Shown here: positions 16,339 through 25,134 of the stretch, piece by piece
Position numbering within the stretch: the stretch's first letter is position 1
How the letters are laid out: each line of letters opens with the position of its first letter
Source of the DNA: CAYPHJ01 sp964410485
GTDB taxonomy: Bacteria > Desulfobacterota > Binatia > UBA9968
Direction: 5' to 3'
Length of the DNA stretch: 46,823 nt
Assembly: GCA_964410485.1 (NCBI GenBank)
Contig: CAYPHJ010000028.1
Span: 1 to 46,823 of the forward strand
Program-made: the position numbers and the translations under genes
Notes under the pieces: model-generated
Told to the model about the DNA's origin: nothing
Database searches by the model: none
The model's input: the letters and a program-made list of their open reading frames with translations, nothing else

Positions 16339-18165
16339 TCATGAACCCTGACGTTTCTTTAAGAGCCGCGAGAGATTGACACCACTTGAGATAACACCGA
16401 TATGGCTAAAGCCTTGTGGATAATTTCCGAGAAAAGCGCCCGTAGAGGGATCGATTTGTTCGGGCAGCAGGCCCAGGTCACCTGCCCGAGCGCAAAGCGA
16501 GTGATAGAGCTCCATCGCCTCGTCCAGCCTGCCCTGATAGGCCAGATTATCGACCAGCCAGAAGCTGCATAACAAAAAGGCTCCTTCATGGCCCGCCAAG
16601 CCGTCAGGGGATTGTTCGGGGTTATACCGATAGAGGAGCCCGTCACCTGCGCCCAGCCGTTCCGCAATAGCCGCAGTGGTAGCAACCATTCGAGGGTGAT
16701 CGGCCGGAATCACGCGGCGCAGCGGCAACGAGAGAAGACTTGCGTCAAGCGCCCCTTTGCCGAGATGTTCCGTAAGGGAGTTCAGTTTTTCGTCCCACGC
16801 CTGTTCCAAGACAGCATTTCGAATCTCAGCCGCGGCGGCCTCCCATCCTGCAACATCACCCGGCAAATTAAATCCCTTGGCGAGGCGCGCGCCCCGCTCC
16901 AAAGCGACCTGGCAGAGCGCGGCTGAATAGGTAAACGTCCGGCCCGATGTGCGCACTTCCCAGATACCGTGATCCGGTGTTTTCCACTCCGAGCGCGCAG
17001 CGTCTATACAGGGCTTCAGTTTCGACCACAGAACCTGATCGATCTCTCCGCCGCTTGCAGCCCATTGGTAGGCGCAGTCGAGTATTTCGCCATAGACATC
17101 GTGCTGCCATTGCTCGGCCGCGCCGTTGCCCCAGCGAACAGGCCGGGAGCGCCGGTAACCTTCCAGATCTTGATCCTCTCTCTCCGGTTCGGGCAAACGC
17201 CCGTCCAAATTGTAAAGAACTCTCGGCCGCCCTCCGAGTTCTACCGCGTCGAGCACCCAACTGAGGAATCGAACCGCCTCTGCGGTGAACCCAATGCGCC
17301 GCAAGACGTAGACGGAGAACGCCGCATCGCGAATCCAGGCATAGCGGTAGTCCCAATTTCGAGGACCGCCAATGGCTTCGGGAAGCGAGGATGTGGGAGC
17401 CGCCAAAATGGCGCCATTAGGAGTATAATCAAGAAGTTTGAGTGTAATAGCCGAGCGACGCACCAGCGGCTCTTGTGGACCTTCATAGTGAAAGCCCCGC
17501 ATCCAGCGGCGCCACGCCTTCAGCGTCTCATCGAGAATTTGTTCAGGAGCGATGTAGGAATAACCGGGGAGTCTCTCTCCCCAACGTAAGAACACGTCGA
17601 TGCGATCACCCTGGCTCATTTCAATCAGACTTGTGGGGCCCTCGAGTGGCGGCGCGGCTGTGGTGACAAGTTGCAACTCCAGGTCCGAGCGAGCCGGACA
17701 ATGTATCCGTAGTCCCCGCCGGTGCCTTTCCGCGTGCGCCCCTTCGCGAGGCGCGACATCCACCCGCAAACGCACTCGCCCTTCCAGAACAGTCACCGAT
17801 CGCAGCAACTCATTACGGCCGGCCGGCACGTCCTCACTCAGGTCGGCACCGGAACGTAGAGTGAGCGCATCCGTAACGCGCACCAAACCCGACGAGCTGC
17901 GCATCTCGGTGACCAGGGCACCGGTGTCAGCCTCGTAGAACTGCCGGGACTCTAGTAAATCCTCCGGAGCAACGGTGAACGAGCCACCCTGTTTGGCATC
18001 GAGAATGGCACAGAAAAGAGGCGGTGAATCAAATCGCGGAAGACACATCCAGGACACCGCGCCATCGCGCCCAACCAAGGCAGCCGTAGTGCCATCTCCA
18101 ATCAGCCCGTGGTCTGCAATCGGTAAATAACCGTCGGCCTTTTGAATCGGAGCGAAGTTTGCCAT
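16339..18165 (-). CDS. GH15 glucoamylase/trehalase-like glycoside hydrolase
   Basis: 608 residues, the usual length of bacterial GH15 proteins that include acidobacterial- and mycobacterial-type trehalases. An N-terminal beta-sandwich (about 1-230, starting DGYLPIADHGLIGDGTTAALV) precedes the (alpha/alpha)6 barrel. Conserved marks are GGPRNWDYRYAWIRDAAF near residue 270, catalytic acid Glu403 in DHGIWEVR, and catalytic base Glu569 in LLPEQIDPSTG, followed by NYPQGFSHIGVI. By family it releases glucose from trehalose or alpha-glucans; the two cannot be told apart here. There is no signal peptide, so it is probably cytoplasmic. ATG 18165 has TAGGAGT seven bases upstream. It is a lone minus-strand gene flanked by gaps of over 300 bp. 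Confidence 0.93.
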   Translation of the reverse strand: MANFAPIQKADGYLPIADHGLIGDGTTAALVGRDGAVSWMCLPRFDSPPLFCAILDAKQGGSFTVAPEDLLESRQFYEADTGALVTEMRSSSGLVRVTDALTLRSGADLSEDVPAGRNELLRSVTVLEGRVRLRVDVAPREGAHAERHRRGLRIHCPARSDLELQLVTTAAPPLEGPTSLIEMSQGDRIDVFLRWGERLPGYSYIAPEQILDETLKAWRRWMRGFHYEGPQEPLVRRSAITLKLLDYTPNGAILAAPTSSLPEAIGGPRNWDYRYAWIRDAAFSVYVLRRIGFTAEAVRFLSWVLDAVELGGRPRVLYNLDGRLPEPEREDQDLEGYRRSRPVRWGNGAAEQWQHDVYGEILDCAYQWAASGGEIDQVLWSKLKPCIDAARSEWKTPDHGIWEVRTSGRTFTYSAALCQVALERGARLAKGFNLPGDVAGWEAAAAEIRNAVLEQAWDEKLNSLTEHLGKGALDASLLSLPLRRVIPADHPRMVATTAAIAERLGAGDGLLYRYNPEQSPDGLAGHEGAFLLCSFWLVDNLAYQGRLDEAMELYHSLCARAGDLGLLPEQIDPSTGAFLGNYPQGFSHIGVISSGVNLSRLLKKRQGS

Positions 18166-18329
18166 GGGCGACTCCTATCGCTGTGAAATCCCTGCACCAC
18201 TTAACCGCCTACTCGGACAGCGTGGCGTGCGCAACCGTCAGGTCACAAGTTATTGAAGGTCTCTAAAATTTACCAGACGTACCACGCCGGGCAATTCGGC
18301 AGAGCCCAAGCACATAGAAAAGGAAAAGG

Positions 18330-18349
18330 GCGAAGCTTTAGGGCTTCGC
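18330..18349 (-). terminator. Candidate rho-independent terminator
   Basis: Read on the minus strand, a 7-bp perfect stem GCGAAGC / GCTTCGC with a six-base loop is followed by CCTTTTCCTTTT. It lies 160 bases past the stop of the 142-residue protein gene at 18,509-18,937 and could end that transcript. The U-rich tail is broken by C residues, so strength is uncertain. The remainder of the 18,166-18,508 gap has no recognised feature. Confidence 0.4.
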
Positions 18350-18508
18350 TCCAATTGACTGAAGAGGAATAGAGCTTTTTTTAAATCGTTTGATAGTAAT
18401 CTTCTCGAGCACATGAATGAATGTAATTCACGCTTGTTGTAATGACACTCGCGCGCTGGGGTTGGTGCTCGATCTCATTTGAGTCTGATCTGTGTCTGCT
18501 TCAAAGTT

Positions 18509-18937
18509 TCATGCTGCGCGTCTCATCATTTTTCTACTCGATTTCCTTTTCGCTGCGTCTTCGGACTTCAATGCCCGGGCAATGCGCGTTCTGGCCGACT
18601 CGTGGTCCATCATTTGCACAAGAGCACGACGGAGATATGCCGGCTCGTATCCCAGCGCACCGCATATGTTATTGAATGAAAATGGCCATTCTTCATCTTC
18701 GAGTAGGACCCAATCCCTGGTTTCACCAAACAGGCGTCTGCCTCTCCCTTTGGAGGACGCCGCATATTTCTCGATGCATGTCACAGCATCTTTGAGTACA
18801 GCAAACATCAGCACCTTCTCCGGCTGCAGGTGGGTCTTGCGCCGATACGTGTCTAGAAATTGAGTCGCCAGAAGCTGATCGGGCTCAAACAACGAGCTCA
18901 ACTTTTCGTCGAAACTGAATCCGCCTGCAATCATCAT
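18509..18937 (-). CDS. Conserved hypothetical protein, possible sigma-region-like helical protein
   Basis: 142 residues, soluble, no signal. It contains the block LLEDEEWPFSFNNICGALGYEPAYLRRAL, which I recognise as a recurrent pattern in small hypothetical proteins of Deltaproteobacteria, NC10 and Acidobacteria; a helix-turn-helix-like arrangement (FNNICGALGYEPAYLRRAL) suggests DNA binding but this is inference. The C-terminus is strongly basic (KSEDAAKRKSSRKMMRR). AGGAGG lies five bases before ATG 18937 (a second ATG follows immediately). Neighbours are a GH15 enzyme and small unknown genes, so context gives no function. Confidence 0.75.
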   Translation of the reverse strand: MMIAGGFSFDEKLSSLFEPDQLLATQFLDTYRRKTHLQPEKVLMFAVLKDAVTCIEKYAASSKGRGRRLFGETRDWVLLEDEEWPFSFNNICGALGYEPAYLRRALVQMMDHESARTRIARALKSEDAAKRKSSRKMMRRAA

Positions 18938-19134
18938 AATACCCTCCTGATCTCGATCGAGCTTGACGCATCGTCAAGCTCGAATCTGCGTATCGTCCGT
19001 ATGATTCATAACCGCGGCCCTTAGCGCACAAATTAATGGCAACCCACCGCCCAAGTGATTGCGAGCGGCAAGAAACTCAGGGCTTGGCGCTCGGAAGAGC
19101 ACGCCAAAGGGCAGGTTGTCGAGCTAAGAAAGCA

Positions 19135-19476
19135 CTAAGATGGATTGCCGAGGGGCGGGGAACGCGTCAGGTTCCCCGCAATCACAGGCCAGACTAGAAG
19201 ATTCTGCTTGTAATCAATGCGCAGGAAAAGCGGGCTGGGCGCAACATTTGCATCATTCCAGTCCGCAGCCGAACCTAAATCGAGTCGGTCCTTGTGGTTC
19301 AGCAGGAAGTTGGTCGCACTGACCTTGCCAGTGGAAACAATACTGGAACCGGAACGACTCTCGAAGGCTTGCTGCAAAGGCAAGGCGATGAAAGAAAGAA
19401 GCAGCACAAACAGCACCGTTCTCCCTGTCACCGTCTGATTGCTGGGGGCGGAAAGCATGCCCGAAGAACCTATCAT
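19135..19476 (-). CDS. Hypothetical membrane-anchored protein (uncertain)
   Basis: A 113-residue frame from ATG 19476, with a hydrophobic helix near the N-terminus (TVLFVLLLSFIALPLQQAF) followed by a polar region ending NLLVWPVIAGNLTRSPP. The same frame is open further upstream to a TTG at 19599. ACGGAA lies a few bases before the chosen ATG. Codon choice looks coding-like, but a second frame overlaps it and I do not recognise any homolog. It would be an exported or anchored protein with a short periplasmic domain. Confidence 0.35.
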   Translation of the reverse strand: MIGSSGMLSAPSNQTVTGRTVLFVLLLSFIALPLQQAFESRSGSSIVSTGKVSATNFLLNHKDRLDLGSAADWNDANVAPSPLFLRIDYKQNLLVWPVIAGNLTRSPPLGNPS

Positions 19477-19767
19477 AAAGTTTCCGTCTGTCAATGCATA
19501 GCGTCGCTCTCCGTACTGACGCGCCTCTGATTTCTGCATCACCAAGGCAGTAAAAACAACTGCTTGGAGAGTCAGTCCGTGCAACGAACGGAAAGGCAAA
19601 ACTAGATCCTAGACTCTGGGGATGCAGGCAGTGTTGAGCAGTTAACCTGTTGTAAAGACCGGGATTCGAGACAAGGCGGCTTTTCGGTGGTGGCTCAGGC
19701 GGCAGGCGGGACGACGCTCGGGGTCGTCCCATGCCTGCGCGCCTCACGTTGTGCCTCGGGACTCAAA

Positions 19768-20334
19768 CTAGCTGTGGTTGCGTGGCAGAGGTTTGTCCGT
19801 CTGAGCGAAGTCGGCTCGCGCTTCTCCACTGGAAGAAACGTCCTGAGCACGCGTGCGCTCCAGTATTTCTTTTGCCTTACGCGCCCAATCGGAGTCGTCA
19901 GCGTGAACCGATATTAAAATCCCGCCTTCTCTGATTCGACCCTCGTAGCGCTTTGCCTCATATTCCGGAATCCCGAAGCCAACGAGGGCGCCGGTTATCC
20001 CGCCCAGTGCCCCACCAGCGCCCATGCCGGCGAGTGCCGCCATGATCGGTCCGGCGGCGATAAAAGGGCCTATTCCGGGAATGGCAATAGCTCCGATACC
20101 CGCCAACCACCCCAACACTCCTCCAAGGACCGCGCCCGTGCCTGCCCCCGCGGCCGTACCTTCGGGCGCTTTACTCGCTCCCACATGGGCAAAATCTTTC
20201 GTGCCCATGTTCTCGGGCACTAACACTGAGATATCTTCGTTGCGAAAATTAGCATCTCTCAACGCCGTGATTCCGGTCTCCAACGCCGCCCGGTCGGGAT
20301 AGATCCCGTAGACTGCCGTGTTTTTTCCTGCCAT
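19768..20334 (-). CDS. Glycine-rich membrane-associated stress protein (general stress protein/DUF3341-like)
   Basis: 188 residues. N-terminal residues 1-60 form an alpha/beta fold (NTAVYGIYPDRAALETGITAL, then DISVLVPENMGTKDF) typical of the general-stress-protein 17M/DUF3341-like fold; residues 65-130 are a glycine/alanine-rich hydrophobic section (LGWLAGIGAIAIPGIGPFIAAG) like a glycine-zipper; the fold closes with YEGRIREGGILISVHADD. Proteins of this kind are widespread in soil bacteria and are usually stress-induced, with no known biochemical role. ATG 20334 is chosen because AAAGGAG sits seven bases upstream; the frame runs on to 20379 without support. Monocistronic by spacing. Confidence 0.88.
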   Translation of the reverse strand: MAGKNTAVYGIYPDRAALETGITALRDANFRNEDISVLVPENMGTKDFAHVGASKAPEGTAAGAGTGAVLGGVLGWLAGIGAIAIPGIGPFIAAGPIMAALAGMGAGGALGGITGALVGFGIPEYEAKRYEGRIREGGILISVHADDSDWARKAKEILERTRAQDVSSSGEARADFAQTDKPLPRNHS

Positions 20335-20705
20335 AGTCGAACTCCTTTCGTGAATTGTCTTGCCTTGTTGGTGAGCCAAAGCCGTGCCAGTCGACTCGAA
20401 CCAAATTTACAGGCAGAAAAGCCATGTGGTTGTTGTCCCTGTCCCAAGCAAAGGACGCAATCCCGAATTGTGGGCGCACAAATGGGACGACGACTCTGCA
20501 GATTGTTAGCTAAGCTCACCTCATTCACCGACGGAAAAACGCGACACTTTGTAGTTGTACGCTCGTCCTGGAGGGGGCGATGGCACAGCACCGCATAGGA
20601 AGAATGAAGATAGTCTTATGGCTTCGTTGCGCTCAGATTACAGATTTCCAGATGTCAGAACGGACTTTTTGAAATCTGAAGTCTGCGATTCGGGGACTAA
20701 CTTGA
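20335..20705. other. Gene-free stretch
   Basis: 371 bases with no convincing gene. A 31-codon plus-strand frame from 20,581 has GGAGGGGG before its ATG but an ordinary composition and no homology. Around 20,632-20,695 the DNA is made of recurring AGATTTC/CAGA-like short words on both strands (CAGATTTCCAGATGTC, GAAATCTGAAGTCTG), another short-motif filler. Confidence 0.4.
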
Positions 20706-20975
20706 CTAGTTTTGTTTGTCGACTCGGACCCGACCGCCCGCATCGACATGAACTCGGTACACGTCACCGCTGGCGCAGCGGGCGATATAGTCATTCTCGC
20801 CGGATTTCTTGTAATCAACGACCTTACCGCAGGGCCTGCCATGAAGCGCAATCACCGAGGCGAGGTCCTCGGCCGTGCCCACCACCGCGCCGAACAAGGC
20901 AGCAGAAAAACCCGAGCCGAGCACAAATGCCAGCGCCCCTGCCGAACCCACACCCGATCGTCGGCGCGTAATCAT
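20706..20975 (-). CDS. Small exported protein of unknown function
   Basis: 89 residues. The N-terminus has an arginine cluster (MITRRRSG) and a hydrophobic alanine/glycine segment (AGALAFVLGSGFSAALFGAVVG) that may be a signal or anchor; the mature part contains two cysteines (RPCGKVVDYKK and YIARCASGDVYRVHV) in a compact beta-rich domain. ATG 20975 overlaps the stop of the upstream gene as ATGA, so the pair is translationally coupled; the frame is open further upstream but this start is the natural one. The YIARCASGDVYRVH pattern is common in small proteins with a PepSY/SH3-like look; role unknown. Confidence 0.7.
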   Translation of the reverse strand: MITRRRSGVGSAGALAFVLGSGFSAALFGAVVGTAEDLASVIALHGRPCGKVVDYKKSGENDYIARCASGDVYRVHVDAGGRVRVDKQN

Positions 20976-21430
20976 ATTTTTGAGAATTCTTTTGGATCCG
21001 TCAGCCTGGCCCATAACACCCCGCGGGCATTGAAAATGTCGTTCGCCAACTCCGGTTCATTGTCTTGGACCAGCGAAGTGATTTTCATGATCAAAAAGTT
21101 AAAACTCTGACGCAGCTCGGCAAGCGGCGGATTGCGTTCTCCTGAGTGGAAGCGGCGAAAAGCTTCTACTAAATCATCCACTTGATTCCTCAAGCTGAGC
21201 TTGGTGAGAAAACCAATCGATGTGGAAGCCCGCACGCGGTCCGCCAACGCATCGAGATCGAATTCGTTTTTTCCTGGGTTCCTACCACCGCTGGGTTTCT
21301 CCAGCCGCTCGGCGGCAAGCGTTGATTGAACGAGGATACCGGCGCTGAAGGGCATCTCAAGCATCAAACACAACAGTGCAAAACCGTTAATCAGCCGGAA
21401 ACATGTGTAACAGCGGTAAGCACGAGCCAT
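20972..21430 (-). CDS. Exported hypothetical protein
   Basis: 152 residues. A signal peptide is likely: basic start MARAYRCYTCFR, hydrophobic LINGFALLCLMLEMPFSAGIL and a possible cleavage after STLAA. The mature part is helical and charged (FDLDALADRVRASTSIGFLTKLSLRNQVDDLVEAFRRFHSG), about 110 residues, with no family I can name. AAGG lies five bases before ATG 21430. Its stop overlaps the start of the next small exported protein, making a two-gene unit of envelope proteins. Confidence 0.78.
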   Translation of the reverse strand: MARAYRCYTCFRLINGFALLCLMLEMPFSAGILVQSTLAAERLEKPSGGRNPGKNEFDLDALADRVRASTSIGFLTKLSLRNQVDDLVEAFRRFHSGERNPPLAELRQSFNFLIMKITSLVQDNEPELANDIFNARGVLWARLTDPKEFSKI

Positions 21431-21490
21431 GGTGACCTTGCACGATAGTCCAACGAGAGGTTCGGGCGTGGCCTCGGACCGGCGGGGTAA

Positions 21491-21736
21491 CTAGTGACTG
21501 ATCCGCTTTTGCGGCGACCGAGTTCGCCCGACGCTTTTCTGTTTGGTAGGTCTGACGGTTTTCTTGCTCTGTGTCTGACAATCTTGGGACGACTCACTCT
21601 GCAGAATTGTCTCGGAACCCTCGCCTCGCAAAATCGTTTCCGCCTTTAGCCAGTGCTCCATTGCGCGACCCTCGGGATATCCCTCTCTTTCCCACATGCT
21701 GTAGGCAAGCTGGCGTATTTGTTCTTCATGCTCCAT
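21491..21736 (-). CDS. DUF2934 family protein
   Basis: 81 residues. The N-terminal 35 match the DUF2934 pattern: EEQIRQLAYSMWEREGYPEGRAMEHWLKAE, a short helical hairpin common in Acidobacteria, Deltaproteobacteria and rhizobia and of unknown function. The tail is polar and basic (KTVRPTKQKSVGRTRSPQKR). ATG 21736 is chosen because AGAGGA sits eight bases upstream; a TTG two codons earlier also exists. It precedes the two small exported proteins on the same strand. Confidence 0.82.
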   Translation of the reverse strand: MEHEEQIRQLAYSMWEREGYPEGRAMEHWLKAETILRGEGSETILQSESSQDCQTQSKKTVRPTKQKSVGRTRSPQKRISH

Positions 21737-21836
21737 AACCAATTTCCTCTCTGTGAACCCTTCTTCTCGAACTTTCTTCTTTGAAGATTAACAGAAGAAA
21801 AGTCGCTGTCAACTAAGTCGGGCCGAATTCAAAGTT

Positions 21837-23264
21837 TTATCGCGCCGACTCATCCTTTGAGTAAACAGCTAAGAGCTCCGCTTTGAGGACCTTCCCCGTC
21901 GCGCCTTTCGGCAGCTCTTTGATTATGCGCAGCGCGCGCGGATACTTATAACGGGCCAATCGATCTTTACAGTACTCGAGCAGGTCATCTGCCGTGATTC
22001 GCCCGGCCGGTTTGAGGCTGACGAAAGCGGCAACCTCTTCTCCAAGGTCGACATCTGGAATCCCCACCACGGCGGCTTCGGCAACCGCCGGATGCGAGAG
22101 TAAAACTGCTTCGACTTCTTGTGGAAAAACAGAGTAACCCCCTCTCAGAATTCGCTCGCGCTTTCTGCCGACGATCCGAACGTAGCCTTGCGGGGTCACG
22201 CTGGCGATATCGCCCGTCTTGAACCAACCGTCTGCGACCACAGCATGCGTCTCCTGCGGAGCCGCCCAATAGCAATCCATCAACGCCGGAGACTTGATCC
22301 ACAGCTCGCCCGCGGCATCGGGGCTGGTCTCATTCTCGTCCTTCACTATTTGGATCTCCACACCCGGGACCGGCCTGCCGACTGCATCGGGAATGTCGAC
22401 CGTATCGTGGCAGCGATAGGAGAGTGGACGGAAGAGCTCCGTCATGCCATAACCACGAATGATCCGAATAGCGCTTCTTTCCCTCCATTCCAAAGCCAGT
22501 TCCCACGGGCAAGGAGCAGCCCCGGAGACCGCAAGCCGCAAGCTGGAAACCACGCCCTTGGAAAACGCAGGTGAATTGAGCAAGCGACGAAAAATCGTCG
22601 CCACGGCTGGAAACACAGTCACGCGGTGCGTGCGCACAGCCTCGAACACCCCTTCGGGGGTAAAGCGCTCCAGCAACACCACGCTAGCGCCGGTAATGAG
22701 CGGCGCTAGCAGACCTCCGTTAAGGCCAAGCGAGTGTGCCAGGGGCACCGTCACCAATACGATATCATCCGGTGTCAGGCCCATAACCACCCCTGCCCAC
22801 GAGCGATTCGCGAAGGTCAACGCATCGTGGCAAAAGACCGCTCCCTTCGGGCGGCCAGTGCTTCCCGAGGTGTAGAGGATCAAAGCAGGCCCGGCGACAT
22901 CGCTGCTGCGCCACGACCCCGACTCGCTCGCTACACGATCCACAATCAACTTGGGCCTGAGATCCGCTTTGAAAACCGCAAGCTCGTCGAGTTTGGCGGC
23001 CGGATTAATTGGAGCGGCAGTGGCTCCGAGCTTGAGAATGGCCAAAAAAGCAATCACGAACTCGGCACTGTTCGGTAGCACGATCGCGACGCGATCTCCT
23101 GCCCTGACGCCCGCGCTGGACAGATGATGGGAAAAGCCGGATGCCAACCGGTCCAACTCCGACCATGTGAGTTGACCCTGTTCCCAGAGAAGAGCAGGCT
23201 TGCGGGGAAAGCGGCGCGCGTTTGCTTCAATGGCGCAGACAAAATTTGCTTGCACGGGCTGCAT
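21837..23264 (-). CDS. AMP-forming acyl-CoA synthetase/ligase
   Basis: 475 residues from ATG 23264 (a TTG at 23273 is an alternative); slightly short for the family, which usually exceeds 500. Motifs: YTSGSTGRPKG phosphate-binding loop, RGYGMTE, the hinge region DGWFKTGDIASVTPQGYVRIVGR, and the C-terminal adenylation lysine in PKGATGKVLK. It activates a carboxylic acid with ATP to an acyl-adenylate and then the CoA thioester; the acid is unknown. It is the last gene of the minus-strand run after two UbiD-like decarboxylases and starts 94 bases after the nearer one, so it may activate the acid that they make or consume. No clear ribosome site is seen. Confidence 0.92.
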   Translation of the reverse strand: MQPVQANFVCAIEANARRFPRKPALLWEQGQLTWSELDRLASGFSHHLSSAGVRAGDRVAIVLPNSAEFVIAFLAILKLGATAAPINPAAKLDELAVFKADLRPKLIVDRVASESGSWRSSDVAGPALILYTSGSTGRPKGAVFCHDALTFANRSWAGVVMGLTPDDIVLVTVPLAHSLGLNGGLLAPLITGASVVLLERFTPEGVFEAVRTHRVTVFPAVATIFRRLLNSPAFSKGVVSSLRLAVSGAAPCPWELALEWRERSAIRIIRGYGMTELFRPLSYRCHDTVDIPDAVGRPVPGVEIQIVKDENETSPDAAGELWIKSPALMDCYWAAPQETHAVVADGWFKTGDIASVTPQGYVRIVGRKRERILRGGYSVFPQEVEAVLLSHPAVAEAAVVGIPDVDLGEEVAAFVSLKPAGRITADDLLEYCKDRLARYKYPRALRIIKELPKGATGKVLKAELLAVYSKDESAR

Positions 23265-23273
23265 GCCGTTCAA

Positions 23274-23358
23274 GAGTTCAAACGTTCAACGTTCAATCGT
23301 TCAACGTGTCCGAATTTCGTTACCTTGAACTTTTGAACCTTTGAACAGTGAACCTGTC
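23274..23358. repeat. GTTCAA short-motif spacer
   Basis: The gap between the UbiD-like gene and the acyl-CoA ligase is composed of many imperfect copies of GTTCAA/TTGAAC (GTTCAAACGTTCAACGTTCA, then CTTGAACTTTTGAACCTTTG). It has no coding content and no inverted-repeat ends. Its repetitive wording matches the style of other intergenic fillers in the window. Confidence 0.55.
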
Positions 23359-24720
23359 TTATGACTTACCCAAAAGATCTTTCAGGTTGATTCGCTGCCA
23401 CACGTCTGGCGGAATGCGATGCCGCGGCGTATAGCTTGCCAGCGAGGGCTTGGCAGTGGCATCAACTCCCCACTTGGCGGTATAGCCATCCTCTTTCGTC
23501 GATGGATCAAGGTCTGATCCCCGGATGTTACTGATAACGACGAGGTCACGATCTGGCTGGCAGCGCGTCGCTATGGCCCAGTTGACCTGCCGATCGTTGA
23601 AGATATCGACATCATGATCGACGACCACAACCCGTTTCATATAAAGGTCTGCACCCAGCACCGCCAGCACGGCATTTTTAGCCTGGCCGGCGACCCGTTG
23701 CTCAATGGAAACATAGCAAGTAAAAGGGGCTGGAACCCGTACGGATTGTACACTCGGCACCATGGCGCGAACCGCGCGGTAAAGATTCGCCTCGATGGGA
23801 GTCGTGGAAAGCATCAGATGATCGAGATGACCAACGGTGATGTCCTGAAAAATCGCATCGCGGCGATGGGTAATAGCGCGCACCTTGACGACCTCGCGCT
23901 GTCGCTCGCCTAGACTGTAGCCGGTGAATTCGCCGAACGGTCCCTCCGCCACCCGCTCGTGCGGCAAGATTTCAGCTTCGAGAATCATTTCAGCGTGGGC
24001 GGGAACAAGAATATCTGAGGTTTCGCACTTCACCAGCTCGAGCGGTTCTCCCAACAACCCTCCGATGATCGCCCGCTCATCTTCGTCGATCGATCCGATG
24101 GCAAGGCACCCTAACGCAATCGCCGGATGCACGCCGACGGCAAAGGCCACGGGCAAAGCTTTTCCCCGGGCCTCGGCGTCCCGATGGAACTCCCACAAAT
24201 GTTTCGCCAGGGTTAGATGAATGGAGGTGGTGTTGCGGTCCTTGATCATGAGCCGGTTATAGGCGCAGTTCCAGCTGCCGCCATCGAGCGCCCGCGCGAA
24301 CGAAATGGCGGCCGTCACGTACGCTCCGGCATCGCCCTGGTGATGGCGGATCTGCGGTAGGTCAAAGAGGTTAACTCGCTCACCGGTGAGAATCACCTCC
24401 TTGACGGGAGCCTCAGAGACCACTTTGGGCTGCACAGGTTTTTCCATTGCCCGAAGATAAGCCGCTTGCATTTGATCCGGAGTAGCCTTGATGGCGGTGG
24501 CGAGCCGGTAACGGCTGGCATGAAGGTTTGTCAGCACGGGAAACTTCGTTCCTTTTACTTTTTCGAAGAGGAGAATCGGCCGCCGTTTGGCTTCCTGCTC
24601 CAGCTTGACGGCAGTCGCGGTGATCTCATAGGCGGGATCGACCTCGCGTGATATCGTGACAAAGTCATCCGGCTGATGCCTTCGAATCAGGTCCAGGTAA
24701 CTACGAAGATCTTGTGCCAT
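23359..24720 (-). CDS. UbiD family (de)carboxylase, copy 1
   Basis: 453 residues, typical UbiD length. The prenylated-FMN site is recognisable: the Asn/Arg pair in NCAYNRLMIKDRN corresponds to Asn168/Arg173 of Aspergillus Fdc1, and EGPFGE at residues 259-264 carries the two active-site glutamates (Fdc1 Glu277/Glu282). The C-terminal part has VVVVDHDVDIFNDRQVNWAIATR. By family it reversibly decarboxylates an aromatic or alpha,beta-unsaturated acid in the cytoplasm using prFMN; no UbiX prenyltransferase is in the window. It shares organisation with a second UbiD-like gene 415 bases upstream, separated by a small zinc-ribbon gene. ATG 24720 lies after an A-rich stretch with no clear ribosome site. 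Confidence 0.93.
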   Translation of the reverse strand: MAQDLRSYLDLIRRHQPDDFVTISREVDPAYEITATAVKLEQEAKRRPILLFEKVKGTKFPVLTNLHASRYRLATAIKATPDQMQAAYLRAMEKPVQPKVVSEAPVKEVILTGERVNLFDLPQIRHHQGDAGAYVTAAISFARALDGGSWNCAYNRLMIKDRNTTSIHLTLAKHLWEFHRDAEARGKALPVAFAVGVHPAIALGCLAIGSIDEDERAIIGGLLGEPLELVKCETSDILVPAHAEMILEAEILPHERVAEGPFGEFTGYSLGERQREVVKVRAITHRRDAIFQDITVGHLDHLMLSTTPIEANLYRAVRAMVPSVQSVRVPAPFTCYVSIEQRVAGQAKNAVLAVLGADLYMKRVVVVDHDVDIFNDRQVNWAIATRCQPDRDLVVISNIRGSDLDPSTKEDGYTAKWGVDATAKPSLASYTPRHRIPPDVWQRINLKDLLGKS

Positions 24721-24861
24721 ACGTTTTTTTTTCGTGTGACTGTATATATCTTGCGAAAATCCCCCTCAATCCCCTTTGTCAAAGAAGAAACGCCCCGTCT
24801 GTAACCGATCAAGCGGCGATTTTGCACTCTCGAACACGAGCGATCGCAGCCGGACTCAACC

Positions 24862-25011
24862 TCACTCGACAATCTTCGGGCTTTCCTCGTCCAAAAACTG
24901 GTGACTGCAATACGGGCACAAAAGCTTGATTTTTTTATGGCGAAGCTCCTGCCAGTGACAGTAAAACTCCCCCTTGCACTCCGGACAGGTCACCCAGAAA
25001 ATTTTCGTCAC
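24862..25011 (-). CDS. 49-residue zinc-ribbon protein between two UbiD genes
   Basis: A short protein starting at GTG 25011 (AAGGGA six bases upstream), beginning TKIFWVTCPECKGEFYC and containing a second pair CPYC, then an acidic tail DEESPKIVE. The two CxxC pairs about 27 residues apart make a rubredoxin-like or zinc-ribbon knuckle. Upstream in-frame codons to 25050 lack support. It stands between two UbiD-like genes in the same orientation. In phenolic acid decarboxylases BsdBCD/VdcBCD, a small CxxC protein (D) is the third subunit beside a UbiX-like B and a UbiD-like C; this protein is similar in size and metal motif though not clearly the same family, so a subunit role is a hypothesis. 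Confidence 0.78.
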   Translation of the reverse strand: MTKIFWVTCPECKGEFYCHWQELRHKKIKLLCPYCSHQFLDEESPKIVE

Positions 25012-25134
25012 AGCGCTTCCCTTTGATTCTTGATCCCGCCAGGACGCCAAGCGCGCAAAGATAACAGTCTGTTTGCCGCCGAGTCGACCGACCTTGGCGT
25101 GTTTTGCGCCTTTGCGCGAGTAATCGAGCCTTGG

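Noticed and set aside
20581..20676. A 31-codon plus-strand frame with GGAGGGGG before its ATG
   Set aside because: Too short, no helix or motif, lies partly in filler DNA, and one ribosome-like purine run is not enough.
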